A DNA stretch of 52,065 bases from CAZEQL01 sp964514415 (lineage in GTDB: Bacteria > Chloroflexota > Dehalococcoidia > GIF9 > AB-539-J10). Where the stretch lies: the NCBI GenBank assembly GCA_964514415.1, contig CAZEQL010000003.1:1-52065 (forward strand), in the 5' to 3' direction. Below the pieces are notes generated by a model. That model searched no databases. It was not told the origin of the DNA and was given only the letters and a program-made list of their open reading frames with translations. A program made the translations under genes and the position numbers. Shown here in pieces: positions 8,070 to 16,945 of this stretch. Within the stretch, counting starts at the first letter, position 1. Each line of letters starts with the position of its first letter.

Positions 8070-9055
8070 TATCAGGCATCCATCAAATAAAAGTCCCATT
8101 TCCTAAAGGTATGTTGGGACACACTAATGTATATGTCCTCGAGGGGGATGAAGGTAATATATTGATTGATAGTGGTTGGGACAGTACGGAGTCTCTTTGG
8201 GCTCTTAAAGAAGGGTTAACTTCGGAGCACCTCAAACTCCGGGATATCAAAAAGGTTGTCATCACTCATCTTCATCCTGACCATTATGGTTTGGCAAGCA
8301 AGGTAAAGCAGCTCTGCGGAGCCAAGGTAGCTATGCACAGGGTTGAGGGGGAACTTATCAATTCAAGATATAAAGATTTTGGAGTGCTACTCAAGGAGAC
8401 AGAGGAAGAGCTTAGACGGAATGGTGTTCCTCAAACTGAGTTGCCCAAGTTAAAGGATGCCTCGCTATGGATGAATCAATTTGTTACACCCGAGCTGCCT
8501 GATGTGCTATTGGATGATGGTGACAGCTTTTCCACCGGCTCATTTGAAATCAGGGTGCTACGAACACCAGGACATTCTCCAGGTCACATATGCCTTTATG
8601 AGCCGAGGAAGAAAGTGCTTTTTTCTGGTGACCACATTTTGTACGACATCACTCCCCATGTGGGCTTCAATCCACAATCCGGGGATGATCCCCTGGGTGA
8701 TTACATTTCTTCCCTCGAAAGACTAGAGAGACTTAAGGTTAACTTCGTGTTGCCAGGACACGGACCAGTGTTCAATAGTTTAAAGCTGAGGATAGAGGAA
8801 ATACTTTATCACCATGAGCAAAGAAAGAGAAACATCTTGAGCGTCCTGAGCGACGGCTTAAAGACAGCCTATCAAATAGCTGAAGAAATTATCTGGATAC
8901 CCGAACAGGGTGGCACTGCTTTTGTGGACCTCGCATTCTGGGATAGACGATTAGCCGTGATGGAAACTATTGCCCACCTTAAATCGCTAACTTCTGAGGG
9001 CAAGGTAGGCAATATTGACATGGATGGCGTCTCTCTATATTTAGCTAAGGATTAG
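8060..9055 (+). CDS. MBL-fold metallo-hydrolase, LACTB2-like
   Basis: A 331 aa metallo-beta-lactamase-fold hydrolase. The metal motif THLHPDHYG (HxHxDH), the later His in TPGHSPGHIC, the Asp in FSGDHILYD and the final GHGP complete the two-metal site. A C-terminal helical segment after residue 250 resembles the winged-helix end of LACTB2 or glyoxalase-II-like proteins. The start overlaps the end of eno, so the two are likely translated together. Substrate unknown; a thioester, lactone or RNA are all possible in this subfamily. Confidence 0.85.
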   Translation: MEVVSGIHQIKVPFPKGMLGHTNVYVLEGDEGNILIDSGWDSTESLWALKEGLTSEHLKLRDIKKVVITHLHPDHYGLASKVKQLCGAKVAMHRVEGELINSRYKDFGVLLKETEEELRRNGVPQTELPKLKDASLWMNQFVTPELPDVLLDDGDSFSTGSFEIRVLRTPGHSPGHICLYEPRKKVLFSGDHILYDITPHVGFNPQSGDDPLGDYISSLERLERLKVNFVLPGHGPVFNSLKLRIEEILYHHEQRKRNILSVLSDGLKTAYQIAEEIIWIPEQGGTAFVDLAFWDRRLAVMETIAHLKSLTSEGKVGNIDMDGVSLYLAKD

Positions 9056-9169
9056 ACTTCACCAAAGAAGCACTAAATGCGGATAAATTCTAAGCACGAA
9101 ATTCGGAATACTAAACAATATCAAATGACCAAAAACGGTTTTGGATTTAGAGCTTAGATATTAGAGATT

Positions 9170-9255
9170 GTAGTTGCCCAATTTATTGGGCTACCTTGCC
9201 TGATAAATCAGGCAACTGCTACAGAAATTTGAAGCTGAAATCAAAATTAAACATC
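9170..9255 (+). repeat. MITE-like element, copy 1
   Basis: The 5' end reads GTAGTTGCCCAATTTATTGG. It carries the hairpin GCCCAATTTATTGGGC, then GCCTGATAAATCAGGC, then GCAACTGCTAC. The 3' end AAAATTAAACATC matches other copies and ends 20 bases before the restriction-modification gene. The left AGGCTGTTTAA end is not recognisable here. The preceding 115 bases contain no gene; they include text such as GCACGAAATTCGGAATAC that looks like another degenerate dispersed repeat. Confidence 0.7.
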
Positions 9256-9275
9256 TTTTTAAATAGGAAGGAGAC

Positions 9276-12200
9276 ATGAAACCCTCTCAGATACGAAAGG
9301 TTCGAGGTAGCAACCTCGTTTCTAAACTCTGTTCCATTCTAGATAGGCTAGATTATAGAGCCTATAGCGGCGGTAAAGCTTCATATTACCTTGATTACAT
9401 TCAAGGTGAGTACAAAGATGAGCTAACCTTGGTTGACCCGGTCTTCTTTCCCAAATTCGCCACAGAAATACTAGGCTTCATCCTTGGCATATCATTAATC
9501 CCAAAGGAAAAGACTGAGACTTCAGGAGAGCGTCCTGACTTTCTCCCTAAAGATTTGCATCTACATCCTTTTATATTTGAAATCAAAGGAACAGATTCAA
9601 GGGATTTAGAGATGCATTTTCCTCAAGTGCAGAGCTACATCCAAAAAACCCGCGCCCGCTATGGGATAGTGCTGAATTTGAGAGAGGCGACAGTGCTTCC
9701 TGAAAGCACTCAACCCATTGCTGAACTTTCCTTCTCTTTTGAAAAACTCTATCGCGCTTTCAAACATAATCCTCATACTGTTGCTATTCAGCCTAACACC
9801 AAGCGGTTTTTCAACTTTGTGGAAACATTTTCTTGTCAGGAACTAGATTTCCTTCAGAAAATTGAACAGATTGCTCGGAGCAAGCCGTGGACAGGTGAGG
9901 AAACATTATCATTGGACGAGTTAACGCAGAAGATTCGCGAAGTCGTTTTTATCCTCCATAACGATGTCCATAGTCAAAAAGACCAGCTTATTCATCTGCT
10001 TGGGTACGACAATGAGCGGAAGTTAAGAATCGCCAGCGAAATTGATGCTATTGCTGAATCTATGGACCCCAAAAAGTCCAAGCGGGAACTCTCCACTTCT
10101 AGTCTCCGTGAGATGCTTGGTGCTAAATCAGGCAGCCTTGATGAAAGTGCAGTGGATACTTACCTTTACCGTGTTGCTTATTTCACCATGACCCGCCTTC
10201 TTTTGGTGCGTCTGTGGGAAGACATCGGCTTTATCGATGAAAGCCTCTATGATGGCGGATTCAAAAAGTGGTATGAGGATTTCAACCGAGAGATTGAGCG
10301 AGTATTAAGATATGCCTTCCACCTTGCCGGGGAGCGATATAGTTGGCTGTTCAACAGAGAAAACAACTATACCTGGTATTATCCCAGTGGCAAAGTTTTG
10401 GTTGATGTGCTTTATGAATTTTCCCATTTCAATTTGGGCAAGCTCAATGCTGATGTTCTAGGGACGATATATGAAGAATATGTGGATAGAGTTGACCGTA
10501 AGAATAAAGGACAATACTACACGCCCAGGGAAGTAGTTTCCTTTATTTGGGATAGAGTCGGCTTTACCAATGACAACGCCTTCTTCCATTTTGAAGATGG
10601 AAACAGAAAGCCGAAACTAATCCTTGACCCGGCTACTGGTTCTGGTGGCTTTTTGGTAGAGGCAGCCCGCCGCCTCAGAGAGGAAGCCACCTACAACTCC
10701 CATGACTTGCGAGACCTTGTTGATGTAGAAAGTGCCATTATCGAGGGACTCTACGGCAGCGAAATAAGCGCCTTCTCTTACTATATCACCGAGATAAACC
10801 TTCTCATCCAGCTTACCCCCATTATCAAAAACATACTGGAGCATGAGCATCTTTATCGTCATCCAGAATTTGCCCTTTCCGTAATCCACCAGGATTCATT
10901 AAAGCTCTATCCTCGCATCGAGAAGACCTTTGAGGAATTTCCCGACGAGCTTAGGAAAGCAGACGAGGTCTATGAGCGTGATAAAAGGCACGACATAGTG
11001 GGATTGGAGGGACGGAAGCGGGAAGTATATGAATTTATCAAGGATTGCCATAACTTTGACTATGTCTGTGCCAACCCACCCTACATTAGAGAGGATGACC
11101 ATAAGGAGCTTTTTAGGTCAACTCTCAGGCAATACCCATATTGGAAGCAGTACTATCAAGGCAAAATGGATTACCTATACTTTTTTGTAATTCTTGGGCT
11201 AAGCAAGTTGAAGGAAGCTGGAAAACTCGGTTTCATAACGACCGCGTATTTCCCAACTGCTGCTGGAGCGAGAAAACTTCGTAAATATATCCTAGAAAAC
11301 TCTAGAATTTTAGAAGTTATTGATTTGGGCACACTGAGGCTCTTCGAAGCTGCTCCTGGACAATTCAATCATGTCTTTGTTTTAGAAAAGTGCACAAATA
11401 AAGAGGAAAGAGATAGCAACAGAATTCTTACAGTAAAGATTAAAGAGCCATTGCCTGGCGGAACAAATAAGGAAGTCATTGTAAATACATTAGACCATAT
11501 TCAGAGGTATATTGGGAAAGGAGAGTTCTTAGATGGACACTTAGAGATTCATTATAGCCCTGTTTTACAAGGTGAACTCACAGAAGATTATTGGATACTA
11601 TTCCCCACTAAAGATGAATTTTCCATCATCCAGACCATCGAGCAAAGAGGAGCACCATTAAGTGAAATTTGCGATTCCTTCCAAGGATTGGCCACAGGGG
11701 CAGACGTTGTTAGCAAAGAGAATATTCGGTTTTTGAGCGATGTGGCTATAGCAAAATACAATATTAGAGTTGGGGATGGCATTTTCTACCTGACCAGTGA
11801 AGAGGTGGAATCGCTAAATCTTTCAGAAGCGGAGAAAAAGGTTATTAAACCGATACATAAAGCAGCGAACATAGAAAGTTATCTTGCTGGTGAAGCAGGC
11901 GAACAGGATGATTTGTTCGTTATCTACACCACAAAGGATATTGACATCGAGAAATACCCAGCGATTAAGGCTCATCTGGAGAAATTCCGGCTAATTCTGG
12001 AGAACAGACTTAAAGTTTATGAGGAGGACTATGCTTGGTATAAGTTGCATCGGGAGAGAGACCAGAAAATTTTTGAAGAAGAAAAGGTAATAAGCTCAAT
12101 ATGGCCTGAAAGAAACAGGTTTGCATATTGCCTAGATAGTTATTACTTTGAACGAAATGCTTTTGCAACTCTAAAAAAATCAAATACCGATGAGAACTTA

Positions 12201-12911
12201 AGGTATATCCTGTCAATATTGAACTCCAGCCTTATCCATTTTTGGTTTGGACAAAAGGTTAGTCATAGGGGGCAAAAGTATTTTTTACCTAAAAATGTTC
12301 TTGAAACCATTCCCATCCGCCGCATAAACTTTGATGACACCAAAGAGGTCAAAATCCACGACTATCTGGTAGAGCTAGTTGATAACATCATTGAGGCAAA
12401 GAAGAGCCTTGCCGGCTACAATCGGTTCTTTCCCAAAGCGCGCTTAACTCGCATCCAAGACAATGAGCCTTTACCGGAGGTAAACGATGCAGAGGTGGTT
12501 AAGTCTCTCGAATCTTCAGTGCTTCGCACCATCCGCACACACCCACAAATCCGATACCAGCCACAGACCATCGAGCACTTCTTCCTGAAAGACGCAAAGT
12601 TGCATGAGGATGCTCAAAGCCTCACTGTCATTTCAAAAGATAGGCAGATGCTAACCTTAATTGCCCCCCAAGATATTTTGGAGTATCTGCAAAGGGTGTT
12701 GCCGAATTACCAGGGCAAGGAATGGAGCGAAATTATTGACCAAATTCTCATTCCTACTGAGCCAGGTTTAGCTGATAAGAAGAGCACAGAGATTTTGTCT
12801 CATATCGCCAGACTCTGTGAAAAAATCAAAGCTCTCCAGCAAGAAATTGATTCCATCGTCTTCGACCTCTATGGTCTTACCGAGGAGGAAATTCGAATAG
12901 TCGGGGGTTAG
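9276..12911 (+). CDS. Single-chain (type IIG-like) restriction-modification enzyme
   Basis: A 1211 aa fusion of endonuclease, N6-adenine methyltransferase and specificity regions. Near the N-terminus, PD at residues 87-88 followed by FEIKGT (Glu102, Lys104) fits a PD-(D/E)xK nuclease. The SAM motif LILDPATGSGGF is at about residue 448 and the catalytic NPPY, in CANPPYI, at about residue 600. The rest up to about residue 1050 is likely the target-recognition domain, and the C-terminal helices look coiled-coil-like. The organisation matches Eco57I-type enzymes that cut and methylate with one polypeptide. AGGAAGGAG precedes the ATG. A MITE-like repeat ends just upstream. Recognition sequence cannot be read from the protein. 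Confidence 0.88.
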   Translation: MKPSQIRKVRGSNLVSKLCSILDRLDYRAYSGGKASYYLDYIQGEYKDELTLVDPVFFPKFATEILGFILGISLIPKEKTETSGERPDFLPKDLHLHPFIFEIKGTDSRDLEMHFPQVQSYIQKTRARYGIVLNLREATVLPESTQPIAELSFSFEKLYRAFKHNPHTVAIQPNTKRFFNFVETFSCQELDFLQKIEQIARSKPWTGEETLSLDELTQKIREVVFILHNDVHSQKDQLIHLLGYDNERKLRIASEIDAIAESMDPKKSKRELSTSSLREMLGAKSGSLDESAVDTYLYRVAYFTMTRLLLVRLWEDIGFIDESLYDGGFKKWYEDFNREIERVLRYAFHLAGERYSWLFNRENNYTWYYPSGKVLVDVLYEFSHFNLGKLNADVLGTIYEEYVDRVDRKNKGQYYTPREVVSFIWDRVGFTNDNAFFHFEDGNRKPKLILDPATGSGGFLVEAARRLREEATYNSHDLRDLVDVESAIIEGLYGSEISAFSYYITEINLLIQLTPIIKNILEHEHLYRHPEFALSVIHQDSLKLYPRIEKTFEEFPDELRKADEVYERDKRHDIVGLEGRKREVYEFIKDCHNFDYVCANPPYIREDDHKELFRSTLRQYPYWKQYYQGKMDYLYFFVILGLSKLKEAGKLGFITTAYFPTAAGARKLRKYILENSRILEVIDLGTLRLFEAAPGQFNHVFVLEKCTNKEERDSNRILTVKIKEPLPGGTNKEVIVNTLDHIQRYIGKGEFLDGHLEIHYSPVLQGELTEDYWILFPTKDEFSIIQTIEQRGAPLSEICDSFQGLATGADVVSKENIRFLSDVAIAKYNIRVGDGIFYLTSEEVESLNLSEAEKKVIKPIHKAANIESYLAGEAGEQDDLFVIYTTKDIDIEKYPAIKAHLEKFRLILENRLKVYEEDYAWYKLHRERDQKIFEEEKVISSIWPERNRFAYCLDSYYFERNAFATLKKSNTDENLRYILSILNSSLIHFWFGQKVSHRGQKYFLPKNVLETIPIRRINFDDTKEVKIHDYLVELVDNIIEAKKSLAGYNRFFPKARLTRIQDNEPLPEVNDAEVVKSLESSVLRTIRTHPQIRYQPQTIEHFFLKDAKLHEDAQSLTVISKDRQMLTLIAPQDILEYLQRVLPNYQGKEWSEIIDQILIPTEPGLADKKSTEILSHIARLCEKIKALQQEIDSIVFDLYGLTEEEIRIVGG

Positions 12912-13048
12912 TGTTGACACACTCTAGTCTTATTTTAACTCACAGCTTGTTTTGAGCTTATTCGAGATGCTCACTATGCTATATAATATAGGCACGATGG
13001 CCATGGGGCAAAGCCGATCAAATTCTGCGAAGTATTTGGAGATGAATT

Positions 13049-13612
13049 ATGCCAGTTGAAACTTGGGCAGATATTCTCTCAATAATAGCGAGTATACTTC
13101 TTGGTCTGGGTATTATTGGTGGTGCAATTTGGACAATTTACACTTGGAGGCAGCGAAGGGCTAAATTCCCAAAGGCGAATTTGTCGCAAGAATTTCGAGC
13201 GATTAGATTAACTGATGATAAGGTATGTATACATACTTCCGTTGAAATTAAAAATATTGGAGAGGTTATACTATCCTTGTGCTCAGCTAAGAACATTGTT
13301 TATCAGATACAACCTCTTCATGCTTCTTTACAAGAAGCATTGGATGGCCAAGGGAAATTATATGATGGCCTGAACAAGGAAATAGACTGGCCCGCACTGG
13401 ATACCAAAGAGGTTAAATGGGAGCGAAAGGTTGAAATTGAGCCTGATGAAACAGATATAGTGTCTTTCGATTCGGTGATACCCTCGGATATAGAAGTCGT
13501 TCACATATATACATATTTTCAAAACATAGCAAAACGAGGGCGTGACATAGGTTGGCAAACGTCGCAATTTTATGATATATCGAATTCGCTATCGGGAGGT
13601 GGAAAGGAATGA
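13049..13612 (+). CDS. Small membrane-anchored protein of unknown function
   Basis: A 187 aa protein with one N-terminal transmembrane helix (about residues 8-30, ILSIIASILLGLGIIGGAIW) followed by a basic WRQRR stop-transfer and a soluble beta-rich domain. I do not recognise the family. The ATG follows GGAG. A TATAAT lies at 12982-12987. It sits 137 bases after the restriction-modification enzyme and its last bases overlap the start of a proline-rich microprotein (ATGA overlap), so those two are coupled. A role linked to the restriction enzyme is possible but unsupported. Confidence 0.6.
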   Translation: MPVETWADILSIIASILLGLGIIGGAIWTIYTWRQRRAKFPKANLSQEFRAIRLTDDKVCIHTSVEIKNIGEVILSLCSAKNIVYQIQPLHASLQEALDGQGKLYDGLNKEIDWPALDTKEVKWERKVEIEPDETDIVSFDSVIPSDIEVVHIYTYFQNIAKRGRDIGWQTSQFYDISNSLSGGGKE

Positions 13613-13713
13613 CGCAAGCAGTAATACAGGAACAGCAAGCCCCAAAGCCAACACCCCCTCCAAAGCCACCAGCGCCACCTGTTAAGAAGTCACAGCAACC
13701 GCTCAAAAAATAA
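13609..13713 (+). CDS. Proline-rich 34-residue microprotein
   Basis: A short frame encoding 34 residues with a glutamine-rich start and a proline/lysine-rich body (PKPTPPPKPPAPP, then KKSQQPLKK). Its ATG overlaps the stop of the upstream membrane-protein gene in ATGA, and GGGAGGTGGAAAGG precedes it, a good ribosome site. The overlap and ribosome site argue for real translation. The sequence is too simple for family assignment; it may be a flexible ligand of a partner protein. Confidence 0.45.
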   Translation: MTQAVIQEQQAPKPTPPPKPPAPPVKKSQQPLKK

Positions 13714-14042
13714 GTTATAAGAATAGCTTGCGGTTGGGAGTTCCCTTGTAGTTGGTCTTTGTGGTCTTTCCCAAGACTTTGAAAAGGTATCTTTCTTTGC
13801 TGATTTTTAACCCAGACGAATACTTTGCAAAAGTGACAAGCTGACATACTAACATGATTAAGCAAGTGGGCATAGAAAGCTGAGGTTGAGCTTGAGGGCT
13901 CAATTGATGCAATGGTGGTTCATATAGAGATATTTCAAGGGACAAGCATAGGGGCGTTCAGTTACAAATATGAAAACTAAAATAGGCACTACTACCACAG
14001 TTTATGATATTATCAAAGGTGAAAAGTCAATAAGGAGGGGAA
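13714..14042. other. 329-base gap with no recognised gene
   Basis: No convincing coding region, RNA or repeat was recognised. Minus-strand frames here lack a ribosome site and show low-complexity translation. AAGGAGGGG at the right edge is the gap ribosome site, and TATGAT and TATTAT near 14000 could serve as its -10 box. Confidence 0.4.
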
Positions 14043-15056
14043 ATGGCAACAAAAGTAGGCATCAACGGATTTGGACGCATTGGCAGGTTAACCCTCAAGG
14101 CGATAAATGAGCGATGCAGTGGCGAACTAGAGGTCGTGGCAGTCAATGACCTTGCCGATGCCAAGACCAATGCTCACCTTTTTAAGTATGACAGCAATTA
14201 TGGCATTTATCCCGGTAAGGTGGAGGCTAAGGAAGATTCTATCATGATTGATGGTAAAACGATAAAAGTTCTGGCAGAGCGCGACCCTGCTAAGATTCCC
14301 TGGCGTGATTACGGAGTAAATGTTGTCATAGAGTCAACAGGACTTTTTACCCAAGCTACCAAGGCTGCTAGCCATTTCCATGGAGGTGCTAGGAAAGTAA
14401 TTATTTCGGCGCCAGCCAAGGAAGAGGACATAACTATCGTCCTTGGTGTTAATGAGGAGCAATATGAGCCTACCAAGCATCGCATTATATCCAATGCTTC
14501 TTGCACCACCAACTGTTTTGCTCCCGTGGTCAAGGTTCTTCATCAAAACTTCGGAGTTAGCCGCGGGTTAATGACTACCATCCACTCTTATACCAATGAC
14601 CAAAGGATTCTGGATGTGTTTCATCGAGATTTGCGTCGAGCCCGAACCGCTGCAGCTAACATTATTCCCACTACAACTGGTGCTGCCCGCGCAGTTACAG
14701 AAGTAATCCCCGAACTCAAAGGAAAACTTGATGCAATAGCTATTAGGGTGCCTACTCCCACAGTATCGCTCATTGATTTTGTCGCTGATGTGAATCGCCA
14801 GACGACTGCCGAGGAAGTCAACAAGGCTTTCCAGAAAGCTGCCAACGGAGATCTCAAGGGGATTCTGGAATACTGCACAGAGCCATTAGTAAGTACGGAT
14901 TTTAAAGGCAATCCAGCCAGTGCCATTTTGGACGCCTTGAGCACCATTGTTATTGCTGGCAATATGGTAAAGGTGCTGGCCTGGTACGATAATGAATGGG
15001 GCTATAGCTGTCGCCTCGCTGACCTTGCTGCCTATATTGCTAGCAAAGGACTATAA
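14043..15056 (+). CDS. gap: Type I glyceraldehyde-3-phosphate dehydrogenase
   Basis: This oxidises glyceraldehyde-3-phosphate with NAD(P) and phosphate, or runs the reverse in gluconeogenesis. The Rossmann motif GINGFGRIGR opens the protein, the catalytic Cys154 lies in SNASCTTNC, and the C-terminal WYDNEWGYS is intact. At 337 aa it is of normal length. The ribosome site AAGGAGGGG is strong. It stands alone; the CoA-ligase-like gene downstream has its own promoter. Confidence 0.96.
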   Translation: MATKVGINGFGRIGRLTLKAINERCSGELEVVAVNDLADAKTNAHLFKYDSNYGIYPGKVEAKEDSIMIDGKTIKVLAERDPAKIPWRDYGVNVVIESTGLFTQATKAASHFHGGARKVIISAPAKEEDITIVLGVNEEQYEPTKHRIISNASCTTNCFAPVVKVLHQNFGVSRGLMTTIHSYTNDQRILDVFHRDLRRARTAAANIIPTTTGAARAVTEVIPELKGKLDAIAIRVPTPTVSLIDFVADVNRQTTAEEVNKAFQKAANGDLKGILEYCTEPLVSTDFKGNPASAILDALSTIVIAGNMVKVLAWYDNEWGYSCRLADLAAYIASKGL

Positions 15057-15099
15057 TAGGTCGATTGAAATCATTGGGGCGCGGAAAAGGCAGAGCAGC

Positions 15100-15129
15100 T
15101 TGACTTTATTTCAGGCAGTAGAGTAAAAT
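15100..15129 (+). promoter_or_regulatory. Sigma-70-type promoter for the CoA-ligase-like gene
   Basis: TTGACT, an 18-base spacer and TAAAAT, with the -10 box ending 23 bases before the ATG. Confidence 0.55.
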
Positions 15130-15152
15130 CAATCTTTTGATAAAGACTTTCT

Positions 15153-16793
15153 ATGGCTCAGGAAATTATAACTAAGAACTTCAGTCCGCTGTTCGACCCT
15201 AAATCAGTTGCCGTAATCGGGGCGACGGATGATTGGAACAAGTGGGGTTTCTCCACCTTTCTCAGCACCCTCGATGGTTTTAAGGGGAAGGTTTACCCCA
15301 TAAACAATACAAAGGAGAACATTCTCGGACATAAGGCTTTCAAGAAGATAACAGATGTGCCGGGGGAAGTTGATCTGGCAGCCTTTGTCATTCCCTCTGC
15401 CAGTATTCCTGCGGTTATGGAAGATTGCGTACGAAAGGGAGTAAAGGCAGCTGTTATCATCTCTGCGGGCTTCACCGAGATTGGAGAAGAGGGAAGCAAG
15501 CTTCAAGATGAAGTTCTAGAGATAGCAAGAAGAGGGGGGATTCGCTTTGTGGGGCCGAATTGCATGGGATTTTGGAGTGCCACTTCAGAATTAAGAGCAT
15601 TCATGACTCCCCTACAGATCAGGCCCGGGCCCTTTGCTTTTGTAACTCAGGGAGGAAATGTGGGCGGTGCCATAGTCACGTCTGCCTATCAAAAGGGACT
15701 GGGATTCCACCGCTATGTAAGTTGTGGAGGTACTGCGGACATACAGATTGAGGATTATATAGAGCACTTTGGAGAGGACCCTGAGGTAAAGGTAATCTTA
15801 ACCTACATAGAAGGTTTAAAAGATGGGAGAAGATTCGTTGAGAAAGTGAAGAAAATAACTCCCAAAAAGCCAGTAATTGCGTTAAAACCGGGAAAGAGCG
15901 AGGCTACAGCTCATGCAATAATGTCCCATTCCGGCTCTCTTTGTGGCTCCGACAAGATTTATGAAGAGGCGTTCACTAAGGCAGGAGTGATCCGAGTAGA
16001 AACTCCAGAGGAGCTTTTAGATGTTGCTATTGGATTTTTAACGCAACCACTTCCCCAGGGTAAAAATGTAGCCATCACCACCCCTGGCGGCAGCTATGGA
16101 GTCCTGTGCACTGATGATTGTTCCTCAAATAACCTTAACGTGGTCAATCTTTCCCCAGAGACTATCACCAAGTTTAACCAGATATTCCCTCCGAGGTGGA
16201 GCCGTGGTAATCCTGTTGACCCTGCTGGCGATAGAAACCTAGTCGCTTACCTTAAAGCTCCACAGATGCTCTTAGAGCTGAACGAAGTGGATTCACTGGT
16301 CTTTATGGGGATGGGTAGCTTCTCCAATTTCACGGGCAACTTGAACACTATCACTCCTCAATTTCCAGCATATGAAAAAATGTCCAAACTTCCTGAGAAG
16401 AGAGACGTCCATTCGCTTGTGTCCTTCATTAGCCCTCTCTTGTGGGTCAGCGACAACCAGGGAAAGGCAGACCTCGAAACATTAATTTCGTCAGTGGTTG
16501 AATCTGGTGAGATAGATATCTCTTCCTTCTGGGATGATATCTCTTCATCAATCGTTTCCGACGGGAAAATAGACCCAACCCAAATCTTCAGCTTCATGGA
16601 TACCATCATAGGAGGATTGGTACTTCACTGGATTAAAACCTATAAGAAGCCCATAGTTCCCACCACCTTTACCGATGAAGGGTCACACTTAGATTTAAGA
16701 GGGGGGTTTTATTACTCCTATCCTTCCCCCCAAAGGGCAGTCAAGGTTTTAGCTAAATTAGTAGAGTATAAAGAGTACCTCGAGAGATGCTGA
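15153..16793 (+). CDS. NDP-forming acyl-CoA synthetase-like protein (alpha part only)
   Basis: A 546 aa protein of the succinyl-CoA synthetase/ADP-forming acetyl-CoA synthetase superfamily. The CoA-binding Rossmann domain starts FDPKSVAVIGATDD, a second domain has FVGPNCMGFW and VTQGGNVGG, and the presumed phosphohistidine lies in SHSGSLCG (about residue 259). The ATP-grasp beta half found in full-length fused enzymes is absent, and no separate beta gene is adjacent. In place of ATP-grasp the C-terminus continues as a third Rossmann-like region. It may pair with a beta subunit encoded elsewhere. Acyl substrate unknown. No clear ribosome site. Confidence 0.78.
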   Translation: MAQEIITKNFSPLFDPKSVAVIGATDDWNKWGFSTFLSTLDGFKGKVYPINNTKENILGHKAFKKITDVPGEVDLAAFVIPSASIPAVMEDCVRKGVKAAVIISAGFTEIGEEGSKLQDEVLEIARRGGIRFVGPNCMGFWSATSELRAFMTPLQIRPGPFAFVTQGGNVGGAIVTSAYQKGLGFHRYVSCGGTADIQIEDYIEHFGEDPEVKVILTYIEGLKDGRRFVEKVKKITPKKPVIALKPGKSEATAHAIMSHSGSLCGSDKIYEEAFTKAGVIRVETPEELLDVAIGFLTQPLPQGKNVAITTPGGSYGVLCTDDCSSNNLNVVNLSPETITKFNQIFPPRWSRGNPVDPAGDRNLVAYLKAPQMLLELNEVDSLVFMGMGSFSNFTGNLNTITPQFPAYEKMSKLPEKRDVHSLVSFISPLLWVSDNQGKADLETLISSVVESGEIDISSFWDDISSSIVSDGKIDPTQIFSFMDTIIGGLVLHWIKTYKKPIVPTTFTDEGSHLDLRGGFYYSYPSPQRAVKVLAKLVEYKEYLERC

Positions 16794-16837
16794 GCTAGCA
16801 TCAATTCTATCAGCCCATGAGCATCTAGTTCACAGAC

Positions 16838-16867
16838 TTGACAGTTTTACTTCTAACTTCTTATAAT
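16838..16867 (+). promoter_or_regulatory. Consensus promoter upstream of pyrG
   Basis: A perfect TTGACA and a perfect TATAAT separated by 18 bases. The expected message starts near 16875, giving pyrG a leader of about 70 bases. It probably drives pyrG, the aldolase and rho together. Confidence 0.8.
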
Positions 16868-16945
16868 TAGGAAAACCCAAGATTGCTTCATATTCTTAAG
16901 ATTAGTCCACGGGATTCCACTTTGGTCACATTCTCGTAATAAGTA

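Noticed and set aside
12911..12960. Possible intrinsic terminator after the restriction enzyme
   Set aside because: GTGTTGACACAC is a short stem and no T run follows; rho-dependent ending is as likely.
13715..13945. Minus-strand frames in the gap before gap
   Set aside because: No ribosome site, overlapping competing frames, no recognisable motif.
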